Shown: piece by piece, positions 11,876 through 23,907 of the stretch
Numbering within the stretch: the first letter of the stretch is position 1
Layout: each line of letters opens with the position of its first letter
Assembly: GCA_947184155.2 (NCBI GenBank)
Contig: CAMXCT020000492.1
Location: 161,001 to 225,000, forward strand
Origin: Cladocopium goreaui
Taxonomy: Eukaryota > Sar > Dinophyceae > Suessiales > Symbiodiniaceae
Reading direction: 5' to 3'
Length of the DNA stretch: 64,000 nt
The notes under the pieces: generated by a model
What the model was told of the DNA's origin: nothing
The model's database searches: none
Seen by the model: only the letters and a program-made list of their open reading frames with translations
Program-made: the position numbers and the translations under genes

Positions 11876-14800
11876 CTGAATTCAAGGGGAAACACAACCA
11901 ATCAACGGCACCTTTTCTGCCCCAGTCTATCACATTGAAACCATCAAATGCCATGATTTACCTCCTAAAGAAAACTCACCCACTTAGTCTGACGTCCCCT
12001 TACCTAAATTTAGCTTGTCAAGTCTATCAGTTGTCCGCAACACCGTCGTATCTATATGCACACACGAATATCTAAATTTGAATATATGTATATTATATAT
12101 ATTTGATGATATTTAAATATGTGAATATCCATACATACGGACATACATACAAACATACATGCATGCATACATACATCCATACATCCATGCATCCATGCCA
12201 TGCCATGCCCTACCTTACCCTACCTTCCCCTACTCTACCATGGTACATACCATGCATACCATGCAAACTAGGCATACCACGCATACCATGCATACCATGG
12301 ATAGACTACTTTACATTGTGTTACTTTACATTACAGTATATCCATACATATACAGAAACTACATTTAAATATACGGGCTTTTAAATATATGAGGAGTTAT
12401 GTTAGACTACCTCCGGGAAGGTTTTCCTTGGCCCGCCCGGCCATTTAAACTTACGGAATCCAATTCATTTAAACATACAAATTGGTATTTCATACTACCT
12501 CCGGGGCCTCGCGGTCTGGCCCGCCCTCCACATATTTAGATGTCGTTACCGTACATACACATACTGCATATGTTTAAGAAAACGTCCAATATACCCTGTA
12601 TACATGTATGATATGTGATTGCGACATTCGTACGGACATACTTGATGCATATTCTTGCCAACTCCTGCACCCTCGCCAGCCCAGCGTTTCAGCCTGGTTG
12701 CTCCCTGAGTTCGTGGCTTTTGATGTGCTGCAAGATGTCCACCCAACGACCGTCGGACTTTTGAAAGCAGTTGTAGTGGAACTGCCCTGCGCTGCGGGCT
12801 GCTGGTGGCTGGGAGCCATTGCTGGCCGTACTCGGTGTGGATCGATGGATGGATGGATGGGATGGGATGGGATGGGATGGATGCATGCATCTACCAATCT
12901 AGCTATCTATGTATCTATGCATCTATGTATCTACTCGTATGTATCTATATACATCTGTTGTATGTATACGTAACAGTTTGTGAAATTCGGTGGATTCGTT
13001 CATTTATGGAATGAACTATTTATGTATTTCCTGTGATTGAAGGATGTGGCTGGGAAAGAAGTGGCTACAGCATGAAAAGATGCCAATGGATATGGAAAAA
13101 ACATATGGAATGATTGAAGCATATCTGAAATCATGGAAGGCTGAGATTCGCAGTGAGGGTACAGCTCGCCAGCTGCTAGCTTTAGGCTCATCAAGTCTGG
13201 TCTACAGTGGTATCTGCAGCAGCGTTGCCGCTTCATGGAGTCTCTTGGATAGTTGACCCAGCTTCGGCAACAGTTCTTGCTGGCTCAGGAATTTGCACAA
13301 AATCAAATAGACATGGCTAACCTTAGGCCCTTGCTAACCTGCAACAAATACCATCATTGTGAAGACTTTCAGCAACATATCTAACGAAATATCTCGGTGC
13401 ATTCTCCATTATTGACATCGCTGACCTACTTTTCGCCGTCGCACCTTGCATGTAGCGACCTCCATCGAAGCGCGAGTCAAAGCGACCCTGTCCATGTAAG
13501 GCACCCTGAAACCAGCTGCCTTCATAGCTACTGCCATCCGGCCAAACCTGATCAACTGGAAACTCTGTTGGAAATCCCACGCGTGATGGTTGGTTCATCA
13601 TCCCTTCTTATTTATTACGGTAGCCCGCGCGAACCCCCAGGATCTTGCATTGAAGCTGCGACGCTGGGGTATCGCTGTGCTGGAGGAACTCTGAATTCCG
13701 CTGGAGGGTTGACACTACATGGGGACCAATCAAACACAAAAAAACATACACTGTCAACCCTGCATTCAGAACTCCCTGGTGCATTATGTTTATTAATAGA
13801 TGGGTCCTCGAAATAGTAAATCGCACATGTATATTAAATTGATTCACCCCTTTTAGGATAAACCATCAGTTTACGCTTTTCCTCACACATGACATTCCCA
13901 TCCCACATTGCTGCCAAGGAAATCCAAGGAACAAAGCGGCCCTGGCCGTGCATCTTTCCTTGCTCCATGTTTCCTTCATAGGAACTCCCATCACTCCTGG
14001 GTCCAAACTGTGTCATTTTACGTCGGGGGGATAGCAGGCACCCCAGTTTAATTTTGAAAGACACCAAAGTCAATGCCAGAATTGCAAGTGTGCACCTCCT
14101 TGAGCTATAGAATGCCACTATAAATCTGTGAAATTCTTCAGTTTGCTCGGAAGCAGACAAACATGTTGAACTAGATTCAAATCTGGGGTCACACATTTGA
14201 AACATGTCGGCACCTATTTAAAAAATGATGCGAAATAAACTTCAGCCCAAGATCAATAATGTTGAACCCTGCAAGACTGTGTAAACATGTGACTAAATAG
14301 TATATATATATATGTATATGAATGTGATATATATATAAATAAATCATGTAAACTGTAGCATGCATATATGTATATGTGGTAAATACAAAGATACAAATAG
14401 ATTAAACACATGTGTATATATATATATGTGTGTATGTAGGGGCCGCTGTCAAAATCAATTGTTTACGCCTGGTGCGAAAATATAGGTCATCGTTTTTTCT
14501 GGGTGGGGGTGGCCTATCTCTTTGCAGTGTTTGGTTCAAATCAACATTGAAAACTAGAAAAATGCAGCGGAATTGCTGTTCATCAATGAGTTCAGCGAGT
14601 TCCAAAATCAGTTTCATCAAAGATTTCCAAAATATTTTTTTGGGCAAGGATCTTCACATCCCTTTCTTGTTGCTTGTCTGGTATTTTGAAAAAGCAAACA
14701 AATTCAAATGAGTCCATCAAAAAGTCATCGCTAGGTTATCGCTAAGGTTGTCGCTAACTTAGAACACCTTGATGATCAAGAAAGGAAAAAAGAAGAATGT

Positions 14801-17784
14801 GGAACAAATAGTAAAAATTGAAAAATAAAAGGAAAAAGGAAGGAAGGACCAAGAAAAGAAAACGAAGGAAGAATAATGGTAATGATGGACAAATTAAACG
14901 GTTTTTGCAGAATTTGATAGAGAAAGGATAATTTAAATTCAATTTTGATTTAAATCAACTTTCAATTGCATCTAATCTTAAAAGAAACATAAACAGAAAA
15001 AGAAAGGAAAGAAAAAGCAAAGGACACTAAGGAAGAAAAAAGTCGAATTGAATAAAAGATCAAAAGCGGAATTCAGAATTAGACCAACCATTACTTTCGA
15101 TCCATTTGAGAAGTCAATTGCGTTTGGTTTAGTTGACATCTACTGCTTTGGGGCCTGGAAAAAAAAACAAACTGCCTGCAAAAAGCAACGGTTCAATCAC
15201 CTTGGACAACAAATGATAGGGCAATCGCAAGAAACACGGGCGCCGCAGGTTGAATTTGCTTCGTCAAGTTTGCCCATTGCGTGAAGGTACACAAATATAT
15301 TTGCGTTGTTTACACCAAGCTCATGGCTTGGTGCACTTTCTCAGCACAACTGCGCCCCTCCTTATACTAAAATGACCTACGCTTATTCTGACCGTATCTC
15401 ATTTATACATAGACGCACGTCTCCCAACATTGAAAGCAATACAACGCATATCAAATCATCAATGAGAGGTATCTACACATTGAAACACATTTAATACATG
15501 TTGTGTAAAAATTATGCACGTATTGTTTTGTACTACAATTTGTGATATTCAAACATAAATTTAAAGACTTAGACATATCACATATATATAATATTATATA
15601 ATCTCCTGTTTAGTCCACGAGCACCAAGTTGCCACTTGTAGCTTCCCTCGCCATCTGGCTGATCTTCTTCCCACTGACCTGGAAGGATCAGCCCAGGCCA
15701 GATGTGAATTCAAAACTGCCCCACAATGAGATTCTAAGCAAATTACCATCCAGTAATCAAACGTGGCAATTCGAAATCGCAAATAGATGGATGTTTATAG
15801 CTGGAAAAAACATCAATCAATATTATCAGTATCATTCAGGATCTAAAAACGGCGGATTTTCAAGTGCCATTTTTGATTACCGGGAACCAAACACAGCCGC
15901 ATCTTTTTGCGAGAACCCCCCTACTGACCACTAGCTACTATGAGGTCGCAGTGGGATCGCCAAGCCACCCAGTGTGTATCCCAAAATCTTGACTCACTCA
16001 CTCAACCTCTGTTTTTTGCTTTCAAAAGTTTGCATCTTTAGTGTTTTGAAGCCACTCATTTGGCGAAACACCAAAACCCAAATATATCCCAAATTAAATA
16101 TGGTCCGCCACATCTGCTTCTCACAAAGGACCTGTCCAATAACTCCTTCCCCATTGTGTTTACCAACTTAGGGATTTGACTTCATCCAACTATCAAGTCC
16201 CCACAGGGCCCCCAAGGAACCTTCGTAGCTGGAAAGAACCACCGTCTCGAAGGCATGTGGCATTGGAGCCAGTGCTGTCACCACCTCCAGCAACAGTTGC
16301 GATTGCCAGGTATCAGTGGCACAATGTGACATAATGCACTGCCGAAAACGGCTGAAATTCTGACCTTCTCTATGCCACGCTATGCCATGCTATGCCTTCT
16401 TAATATAATATGCAATAGCTATAGAATCATCACAAAATCGAGGGAACATCGCAACATCGAGGGGGGTTCTGCAGATACCTCGGCATCTTCTCCCCAAGTT
16501 CCCCAGGACTTGAATGAGCTGCCTGCAGTCCCTTGCCATGTCTGATCCATCTGCCTTTGCGTTCCTTGTAGCCCGCCTCAGTCGTCGAGGGGATCCTGTG
16601 TAACTCCGGGAGCCTCCAGTAAACACATTGGTCATTATGTATGGTATGCATATGTAGATTTTATGCAATGTAACATTTTAAAAACATAATAATAAATAAT
16701 AAAAAGTGTATGTATATATATATACACTATTGTTGGTGATACATCCAATACACTACACGCTGAGCTCATTGAGCATTACCTCATCGGATTGGTTCGTGGG
16801 ACCCCTCAGAAAATGGGTGTTTCCCAAGGGTTTCGCCTCAACCAAGTCCGGGACCATCCGTATCTAGATGTATCTACATCCAGCGCAAATTCTGGGACAA
16901 TCCGCATTCTAGACACCATGCGCCCGCCATCCCTTTTTCATCCCTTTTTCTCTAAATTAATTCTATACACAACCAACAAAAAATCCAGCCATGGCACCTT
17001 GCAGTCTCCATAGTAGAGCTGACCAGGAGCCCGCAGACATTTCTTCAGGATCTCCGGCTCTTCCGGTTCATCCTTTTAACAAAATGTCCGGAAACGCCGC
17101 CAACATTGACATGACTGGCGTTGTTTTTTTCAGGAAAGATATAGAACCTATAGGAAAACCAAAGGAAATCTACGAAAGAGAAGCATACAGCGCAGATATC
17201 ATATACCGGGGTATGCCGGTGATGGCTTTGTAGTAGACAGCCTATGACATCTGAACTTCCCAAAAGAAACTGGGTGTCGCCAATGGTCGGTGCGGTCCTC
17301 TGACTGCGGAACTTCTTCCTGCTGACAAAGCAGGTTAGTTGTCCGTCTACAGGAACACAGACCAACTCTTGCTCTTGACTACAAGTTTCATCCGAAAAAG
17401 GATTAAAGAAAAGCCAGTGCTAGCCCAGATTCATGAACCCATTGGAACACCCTGTGTTTGACAACCACAAATTACGACAATCGGATCCACAACCTGAGAT
17501 TGACATCGAACACGACTTCCACAGTCACAAAACCTACCTGTACGAGTTTCAAAGACTCACCACCCAACACTAAACACAACTTGGTGGACATCTTCCAGAA
17601 CTCCTTCGCAGTGTAGATGCTGTAAACAGACATGTATTTCCATTACATTTATCATATTAATATTATGATTATATGATGTATATTATATATACATATTATG
17701 AACTATAAAAAGAACCTACTATATAAAGGGTCCCAGTTTGCAATCTGCGACCTCCACCTTCTCCGTTTTCTTCTTGGGCGCCAT
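11704..17784 (-). CDS. gene span, MORN-repeat protein
   Basis: A minus-strand gene recognised by MORN motifs (YEGxxxxGxxHGxGxF). Clear exons are 15625-15678 (QWEEDQPDGEGSYKWQL), 13933-13996 (SDGSSYEGNMEQGKMHGQGR), 13445-13547 (VWPDGSSYEGSWFQG...) and 12694-12786. The last three join in phase, and the joins rebuild canonical repeats, for example HGQGRF|VWPDGSSYEG. A likely N terminus is MAPKKKTEKVEVADCKLG at 17784. A possible terminal exon is 11704-11875. MORN proteins bind membranes or act as scaffolds at cortical or flagellar structures; which applies here cannot be told. Exons between 17.8 and 15.7 kb are tentative. Confidence 0.72.
12120..12545. repeat. simple repeats and a short tandem duplication
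   Basis: CATACATAC, CCATGCATACCATGCATAC and CCTACCTTACCC runs occupy 12120-12310. Two similar blocks containing ACTACCTCCGGG and GGCCCGCC follow at about 12395-12450 and 12490-12540. Confidence 0.7.
12694..12786 (-). CDS. MORN gene exon
   Basis: A 93 nt exon with acceptor CGCAG|GGCAG. The upstream split codon completes Gly, giving GRYMQG|QFHYNCFQKSDGRW, then VDILQHIKSHELREQP. Its 3' end is placed at a GC donor (CCAG|GCTG). The first part continues the MORN pattern; the rest is not a clean repeat. Confidence 0.6.
12838..12895. repeat. GATGG/GATGGGATGG microsatellite
   Basis: Repeats of GATG and GATGG followed by ATGCATGCATC. Confidence 0.85.
13060..13330 (+). pseudogene. plus-strand coding-like fragment with frame change
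   Basis: The plus strand reads MDMEKTYGMIEAYLKSWKAE, IRSEGTARQLLALGSS, then continues sensibly only in another frame (QWYLQQRCRFMESLG, stop, LTQLRQQFLLAQEFAQNQ). Two linked frames plus a stop suggest a decayed insertion, perhaps retrotransposon-derived, inside an intron of the minus-strand MORN gene. No family is identified. Confidence 0.35.
13445..13547 (-). CDS. MORN gene exon with one full repeat
   Basis: A 103 nt exon with acceptor GATCAG|GTTTGG and donor GCAAG|GTGCG. It reads VWPDGSSYEGSWFQG, ALHGQGRFDSRFDGGRYMQ. It contains a textbook MORN unit (YEGSWFQGALHGQGRF) and the start of the next. Phase 0 in, phase 1 out. Confidence 0.85.
13933..13996 (-). CDS. MORN gene exon with one repeat
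   Basis: A 64 nt exon with acceptor CCCAG|G and donor TTT|GTTCC. It reads SDGSSYEGNMEQGKMHGQGR plus F, a complete MORN repeat. The frame continues open past the donor, but the sequence loses the MORN pattern there, while splicing to 13547 restores it exactly. Confidence 0.85.
15625..15678 (-). CDS. MORN gene exon
   Basis: A 54 nt exon with acceptor TTCCAG|GT and donor CTTG|GTGCTC. It reads QWEEDQPDGEGSYKWQL, the second half of a MORN repeat (DGEGSYKW). Its 3' phase does not fit the 13996 exon directly, so a small exon between them is likely missing. Confidence 0.68.
16190..16345 (-). CDS. candidate exon in MORN gene region
   Basis: The minus strand reads NFSRFRQCIMSHCATDTW, QSQLLLEVVTALAPMPHAF, ETVVLSSYEGSLGALWGL after a TCAG acceptor. 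The SSYEGS element resembles a MORN start, but the preceding part does not. The exon could instead begin at TTTCCAG|C, leaving only YEGSLGALWG. The donor is not clear. Confidence 0.4.
16523..16554 (-). CDS. candidate short MORN exon
   Basis: A 32 nt exon between an AAAG|GC acceptor and a GC donor (CAG|GCAG), reading RWIRHGKGLQ. It matches the WxxHGxG core of a MORN repeat. It is very short, and other frames are open. Confidence 0.35.
17538..17619 (-). CDS. candidate exon near 5' end of MORN gene
   Basis: The acceptor is TTTACAG|C and the donor an excellent CAG|GTAGGT. In one frame it reads IYTAKEFWKMSTKLCLVLGG, ESLKLVQ. A second frame (LHCEGVLEDVHQVVFSVG) is also open for most of it, so the frame is uncertain. 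Confidence 0.42.
17733..17784 (-). CDS. first exon of MORN gene, N terminus
   Basis: ATG at 17784 lies 3 bases after an AG (TATTCCAG|GTC), which would suit spliced-leader addition. It reads MAPKKKTEKVEVADCKLG. The 3' boundary is not certain: candidates include AAG|GTGGAG within it, or a GA donor after CTGG. Confidence 0.55.
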
Positions 17785-18246
17785 GACCTGGAATATCGAT
17801 GAGTGATGACCGAGACAACTACCCTGTTCAAAAAGTGAAAACTCAGAGGTTGAATGAGAACAATGCCTGTTCAAAATATAAAATCGGCTCAAAGTTCCTG
17901 ATTACAACAGACAAACGTCATAACCTTGAAGGAATTCCGGCTCCACTTTGAAGTTGTCCAAATGGTCCAATCTTCCGCCCACAGAGGATCACCAGCCGCC
18001 GATCCAAGATATACCAAACTCTAAAACGAAACACAACAAACACCAAGGAGGTGAGGGTCAAACAGGCGTGTATCAAACTGGGCCTCTACACAGGTAGCCC
18101 AGAGGGCCAACATGTTAAACTTTCAATTCTTGCAAATCAATCACCTGAATTCCATGGAGAGTCACTAAATTTGAAACCCTGGCCAACCATATTCTTCATG
18201 AAAATTGTATTTGGCTATACATGCTGGTCGGCGTGTCACTTGGGAC

Positions 18247-18303
18247 CCATGCCAGGGGCGCGGTTTCTCGCGTGGCCGGCGCGCTTGGATTCCGAGACTG
18301 CCG
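18247..18303 (-). CDS. candidate exon, unrecognised gene
   Basis: Nineteen codons, RQSRNPSAPATRETAPLAW, between TTCCAG|CGG and TGG|GTCCCA, phase 0 at both ends. GC-rich against AT-rich flanks. Two other frames are open too, so the reading is moderate. Confidence 0.4.
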
Positions 18304-18654
18304 CTGGAACCATCAAGACAGCGTGGCACATGTCACAGCCCGGGGCAGGCTGAGGCTGAGGTATGGCCTACCGATTATTTAGACATGGCGAGGAATAAGT
18401 GGTACCTGCCAAAACACCTCAAAAATGTAGACAATTCTAGCACTGTTTTAATTCTAAATACTAAAGAATCACTTTTTTGGGAACCTAAGTGTGTCACAAC
18501 TATGTCGTAGCCATGCGCTTTTTGATTTCCAGGTGACCTCTCTAGTGTTCTCCATCCAATGGTCTGTCGAGCAAACCCATGGTTGGGGTATCACCACGCA
18601 ACCCATATAGTTGAATACAGCTTCAAACACAACCGATTCAAAAAATAGGAATAT

Positions 18655-18800
18655 AATGGAATATATATATATATATATGTATGACATATACATGTATACA
18701 TATATATATAATACACATATATATAATACATATATATATAATATAATACACACATATATATAATACATATATATATATAATACATATATATATATGTCGC
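18655..18800. repeat. TA-rich microsatellite
   Basis: Alternating TATATA with CATATA and TACACA interruptions. Frames here are artefacts. Confidence 0.9.
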
Positions 18801-18834
18801 GTGATATCATATCTCTATTTCAACATCGCTCCCT

Positions 18835-18935
18835 GCTCCGCAACTTTCGTAGCGCCAGATCTGGCACAACCGGCCCTGGGCACCCCTGCGCCATGGCATT
18901 TGGACGGCTCTCGGCCAATAGTTATATAAGCTTCC
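18835..18935 (-). CDS. weak exon candidate
   Basis: A GC-rich block. After a GCGCAG the minus strand reads GCPGPVVPDLALRKLRSRE. Another frame reads GVPRAGCARSGATKVAEQG. Neither is decisive. Confidence 0.25.
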
Positions 18936-19881
18936 ATCCACCACTAGGAATCGAATTCCGTATATAGTAGTGGGTACAGAAAAACCCCTTTGAAAATAGG
19001 GGGAGAACCATCGGCTCCATCGGAAGGCAACCCAGGTCATCCTCTCCACTCCTGGAAAGATCGTGGTAAGCCAAGACGGGAAGTCCATGACTACTTATGA
19101 CTTGTGCCGTGTCCCTCACGTTGTTGATATATAGAGCCGATGGCTACCCAATTGAGGTAAAACACACACGCATGAATCCTGCACAGTTTCAGAGCTGTTA
19201 CAACTGACCCTATTACAGGAATGAACGGAGAAGTGCTCTCAAGGAAACCTGTGAACCAAACCGATTGCGCTCAATAATTGTTGGAAAACAGAAATGCATA
19301 TATAATATATAGTTTGCTTCGCGTAAAGACCATGTTGTCTCAGTTGTGCACATGGCAAAATTCATGCCATATCTGATCATTCGTAGGCTACCTGCCTCCA
19401 GTATGTCCTCCTAGTACTTGTACAAAATAAATCCCTGTCGATAGTCGATAGTAGGTCGTAATACCCCGAACCTGGGCATTCCAAACATGGGGCTATGTCA
19501 ACAAAACCAGACCGAAGCGCGCTCAGATTGTGGTCTGGCCATGCTTAATGTCTCTATCTATGCGCCCATACCTCTCTTTCAACGGGCGCCCTAACTTTGA
19601 CCCACCCACATAAAACTTCTGCCCCTGCAGGAATCTTGACACACCCCATCACACCCCTAGATTTTCCGCTGCAAGCATTTCCATTTGAAAGCCTTAGGCT
19701 TTGCCATGTGGGACACGCTGCAACTCGTGCTCTTGTGCCCTATGTACACCGGATCTTGTGGAGCCTGCATCTCTTTTCAGACTTGGCAATTACTCCAAGT
19801 ATCTTATTCAACCAACGTGAGCAGAATGCATGCTGATAATTTCAAACATATTGGGTATTATAATCCCCTGCAATTTTCGAC

Positions 19882-19983
19882 CAACAGGGCTTTAGCAGCC
19901 ACAGCTCGAATCACCAATTTCAACACCATTGAGCCACTTTCAGGATGGTACGCAAGATCCATGGCTTCAAAGTCGTCGCAAGG
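19882..19983 (-). CDS. exon of unrecognised gene
   Basis: Thirty-four codons, phase 0 at both ends. The acceptor is TTGCAG after a pyrimidine tract and the donor TTG|GTCGAA. It reads PCDDFEAMDLAYHPESGSMV, LKLVIRAVAAKALL. The plus-strand frame at 19685-20026 is longer but lacks splice support. Family unknown. Confidence 0.5.
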
Positions 19984-20511
19984 CTGCAAGCAAAGCAAGC
20001 AGGGTCGGAACATATTTGCCATCTAATTGTCTAAATATGGTGTTTCAGCCGTGGTTTGTGACTGAGTGTGGCAACTGGGCATTCTTTTGAAATTCGAAAT
20101 TCTGGTTCCTAAAGGCGTGCCACTGGCGCCCCAGCTACTGAAAAACAATCAGCTGGTTATATCATGATAACCTCACTTCATCACCCCAGGTTGAGTGGTC
20201 AAAGATTACCACTATGAATTGTTTGCCTGTGTTTTAAGTGGATTTGTCTGACAAGACGGTACTCCCAAATCTACTAGTTAGTCAGCATTGTCCCTATTCA
20301 CATGTCCACTTGATGGGATGTATGATTGCCACATTTTCCAACACCTACATATTATATATATACACACACACATATTCAATCAATATCGATGATAAATATA
20401 AATAAAATAAATAAATAAACAAATAAATAAATAAATATATATATATATATGTATACATATATATTGATGGGTGCGTGGGCCTCTTTGTCTGTGGGCTGCC
20501 AACACTGGTCC

Positions 20512-20720
20512 AGAACTATATTTAATTTTCTTAGAACTATATATAAAATAGTCCAGAACTATATATAAAATAGTCCAGAACTATATATAAAATATCCAGA
20601 ACTATATATAAAATATCCAGAACTATATATAAAATTCCCGGTACTACATGTAAAATTCCCGGTACTACATGTAAAACTCCCAGAGCTATAGATATAATGT
20701 TCAAAACTACATCAAACAAT
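20512..20720. repeat. hairpin-type minisatellite, CCAGAACTATATATAAAAT family, array 1
   Basis: About ten near-copies of a 19-21 bp unit with core GAACTATATATAAAAT, the last ones drifting to GGTACTACATGTAAAAT. The same unit occurs at 22066-22230 and, reversed, at 23595-23655. Confidence 0.88.
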
Positions 20721-21299
20721 GCAGAACTATATGCGATTTTGCCTTGTTTGTAGATGATTCACATGTTACTGAGGGCTATACTTTCAAATCCACCAAAGGG
20801 CCTGAAATGCAGACACTCTTGTGTGAGTTTATCCTAAATATGGCAACTTTGAAACTTATCATGGTACTAACGGCGGTGTATCCCATGATTCAACGCTATA
20901 GTGAGCAAATGCAAATCATGTATATACTACACATGGTTTGTTCATAAGAACTCATAATTTTGAAATTCACGGCCTTATTTGCTCGTCAACGAAGTTATCA
21001 AAGAACAACTATATACAAACAACGAGGAAGTAGATCATTGATGAAGGTCTTGAATGAAGATATACAAACGGGCAAACATATCAAATCATTGTCTTGCTGG
21101 AATTCTGGGAAAGCGGAAGTGCATTGAAGGAAGGAATTAAATGGAATTAGTAAAAGTTCGTTTCAGGCTATAATTTGCAGGATTTACCCTCACAAAGAAA
21201 GGTATCTTGATGCTTTGCTCAACTCTTGCTCGGAGATCTTAATCTTACGAAACAAATACTGAAACAAATAGATCAAACATGTCCACAGAAATGGGCCAT

Positions 21300-21690
21300 T
21301 TCTCCATGTAGTTCAGAACGGTTCGGAACGCTATATATACAAAAAGGCATTGTAATTATATTAATTATATAGTTCAAAACGGTTCCGAACGGTTCCGAAC
21401 TATATATAATAAGGCATTCTATATATAGTTCAGAACGGTTCCGAACGGTTTCGAACTATGTTTAAAAATTGTGTTATATATGGTTCAGAACGGTTCCGAA
21501 CGGTTCCGAACTATATATACATCCCGAACTAATCCGAACTACTTCGAACTAATCCGAACTAATTGGCGTTTGGGCCGTATATATAGTTCAGAACGGTTCC
21601 GAACGGTTCCGAACTACATATAAAAGGTATTTGATATATAGTTCAGAACGGTTCCGAACGGTTCCGAACTATATATTAAACATGTACTTG
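21300..21690. repeat. array of near-palindromic TATATA hairpin units
   Basis: About six units carry TATAGTTCAGAACGGTTCC followed by GAACGGTTCCGAACTATATA. Each unit is largely self-complementary (GTTCxGAAC blocks flanked by TATATA), so single strands could fold into long hairpins. Spacing is 45-100 bp. Related CGAACTAATC units lie at 21520-21560. Confidence 0.88.
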
Positions 21691-21977
21691 TCCGAATAAT
21701 TTTGCAAGCGTTCTCCGGACTTGGACTGGGAAATGTTACCTTACAATACTTTACACTTTACAATCGTTAAAAAAAGGAGTGATCGATGATGAAATGCTGC
21801 AACATGGATTCTTGATGAGTAGCAGCCCATAAAGTCTGTTCATGCCCTGGATTTGGAGTTGTAACTTGTGCTGAGGGTAAAAGAATGTAAAAGGCACAAT
21901 GTCCCAGCCAAGCAATGACGGGACGGTCAGGCTGCCCGTAGGAAACTCGACCAACGCCAAAAATATTTGAACATCTC

Positions 21978-22070
21978 CACTCCGCCTCCACGGCGCGACC
22001 GTGGCACCACCGCGGCGCCCCCGGAGACACCGCGGCGCAACCGCGGCGCCACCGCGGCGCAACCCCTCGA
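21978..22070. repeat. GC-rich CGCGGCGC minisatellite
   Basis: Repeats of ACCGCGGCGC/ACCGTGGCAC about 10-18 bp long directly abut the TATATA array that follows. The abrupt change in composition is striking. Frames reading RRGGAAV or similar on the minus strand are repeat artefacts. Confidence 0.8.
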
Positions 22071-22235
22071 ACTATATATAAAAATTTTCCCTGCCCACCC
22101 CAAAAAAAACGAATACATAGATTAGTCCTGAACTATATATAAAATCTCCAGAACTATATATAAAGTAGTCCAGAACTATATATAAAATTCCCAGAACTAT
22201 ATATAAAATCTCCAGAACTAAATATAACACAATCC
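22066..22235. repeat. CCAGAACTATATATAAAAT family, array 2
   Basis: Six or so units of the 19-28 bp repeat also seen at 20512-20720, with CTCCAGAACTATATATAAA variants. Confidence 0.85.
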
Positions 22236-23763
22236 ACAAAAATCCACGCGAAAGCGCGAGAATCCGAGCGAAAACAAAAATTAGCACTCGCCAGCATTGA
22301 CCGCAATACAGGCAATACACAATGAGCAAGGAGTAGTGGTAACTTGCTGTACATTTGTTGGTCCGAGGGCCACATCCAAGGGCCAGAAACATTCGAAATT
22401 TGATTGGCGCAGGCCGAGCACTAGTTGTTTGCATGATGCACTGGGCATTGGAAAGCGGACGCTTGATATTACATAGTTGTGTGAAAATGACATGATCCGT
22501 TGAATGATCATACAATGCATCCACCACCTTATATGCCCACACATTATGTTTTTTATTTTGCATGTTGACAATTTGTACATTCGTATACATATTGTGAATA
22601 TTTACAGTAATTGTAATATATACATACACATATATATATATATATATATGTGTGTGTTTGTGAGTGTAAATATGCATGAGCAATGATAAAGTGACACATT
22701 AAAGAATGGTTTCCGGGCGCCGCTGCAACATCAGCGGGACTAAACCACAAGTCAGCAACGCGCACAAAGCAAGTTTGAAAAGGCATACTGTAAAAGTCAA
22801 CCGGAAAAACTTAGGACTAAACACTACTAAACCCTCCGCCTCTTCCACAAAAGGGGGATTTGTTCATTGGTTAGGCTGGTGATATTTGTAGGTGCCACTT
22901 CAAGAATAGGGATGTTCCGGTCGTGGGGCATTGGCAACCCAAAAACGCCTGAAGAAAACGACGAAGTGGAGAAAAAACATGAAGCTACAGGTATGCAGCC
23001 AAACCCCACCAGGAATTCATTATCATACTGTAGGCGCAGAGAGCGACAAACTTATTGAACACACTATGTACACGTCAGGGTGACGACAAGCACATGAAGG
23101 AAATCCACCAACCAAACACTGCGCGGCAGAAGAAAGCAAAATCAACAAATGCCACATGCCATGGACCAAAAGGTTACTGAAACCAGAATGGCAAACATGA
23201 TCAAAACTGAGGGTGTGAAATTGTGAATTTTTGTTGGCCATTCGCAATGTTGTCATGCAGCGCACCCACACACACATACACCAAACATCATGGGACCAAG
23301 TATTACAGTATATAATTTGTGGATATGCATGTGACCACCAAAATTAACCGATTTCATATAGGCCATATAGGTTGGGTTTATTTTCATGTACATACATAAT
23401 ATATATATATATTATAATATATGTACATAATATATATATATATACATACACATGTAAGTGTACATGTGTACATCAGGATGTGCTCAAATAAGCAGCACCC
23501 ATACACACGTACACCAACAACATCCAACGACCATGTTATCATGTCTTATTTTAATGAGCGCATGGGCCTGTAACACCAAAATGGATGGTTATTTTTTATA
23601 TATAGTTCTGCAGCATTTTATAAATAGTTCGGAGAATTTTATATATAGTTCTGATAGCCAAAATCTGTTTGACAGAAACCCAACATAAAGAGGCCCATGC
23701 ACCCACTAACATATATATATATGTGTGTATTCTACATATATATATGAATTGATCTATACACAC

Positions 23764-23907
23764 CTCATGTTTGGCCATGTCGACTATGAAAGCCACCTCC
23801 TCGGGAGATTTCTCTCTTGCAGCCCTGAGACTCCGATGAGTGGGGAGATCTTTGCTCCACTGTGAGACAGCGAAGCGAGACGCCAAGGGAATGAAGAAGG
23901 GCTTGCC
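23764..23907 (-). CDS. exon of unrecognised gene
   Basis: Forty-eight codons, phase 0 at both ends, between CACAG|GGC and GAG|GTGTGT. It reads GKPFFIPLASRFAVSQWSKD, LPTHRSLRAAREKSPEEVAF, IVDMAKHE. Splice sites and composition are good. The exons at 19882-19983 and 18247-18303 share strand and phase and may follow it in the same gene. No domain is recognised. Confidence 0.65.

Noticed and set aside
22072-22683. 203-codon minus-strand frame
   Set aside because: It runs through TATATA minisatellites (FIYSSG-type text) and unrelated sequence; no splice or domain support.
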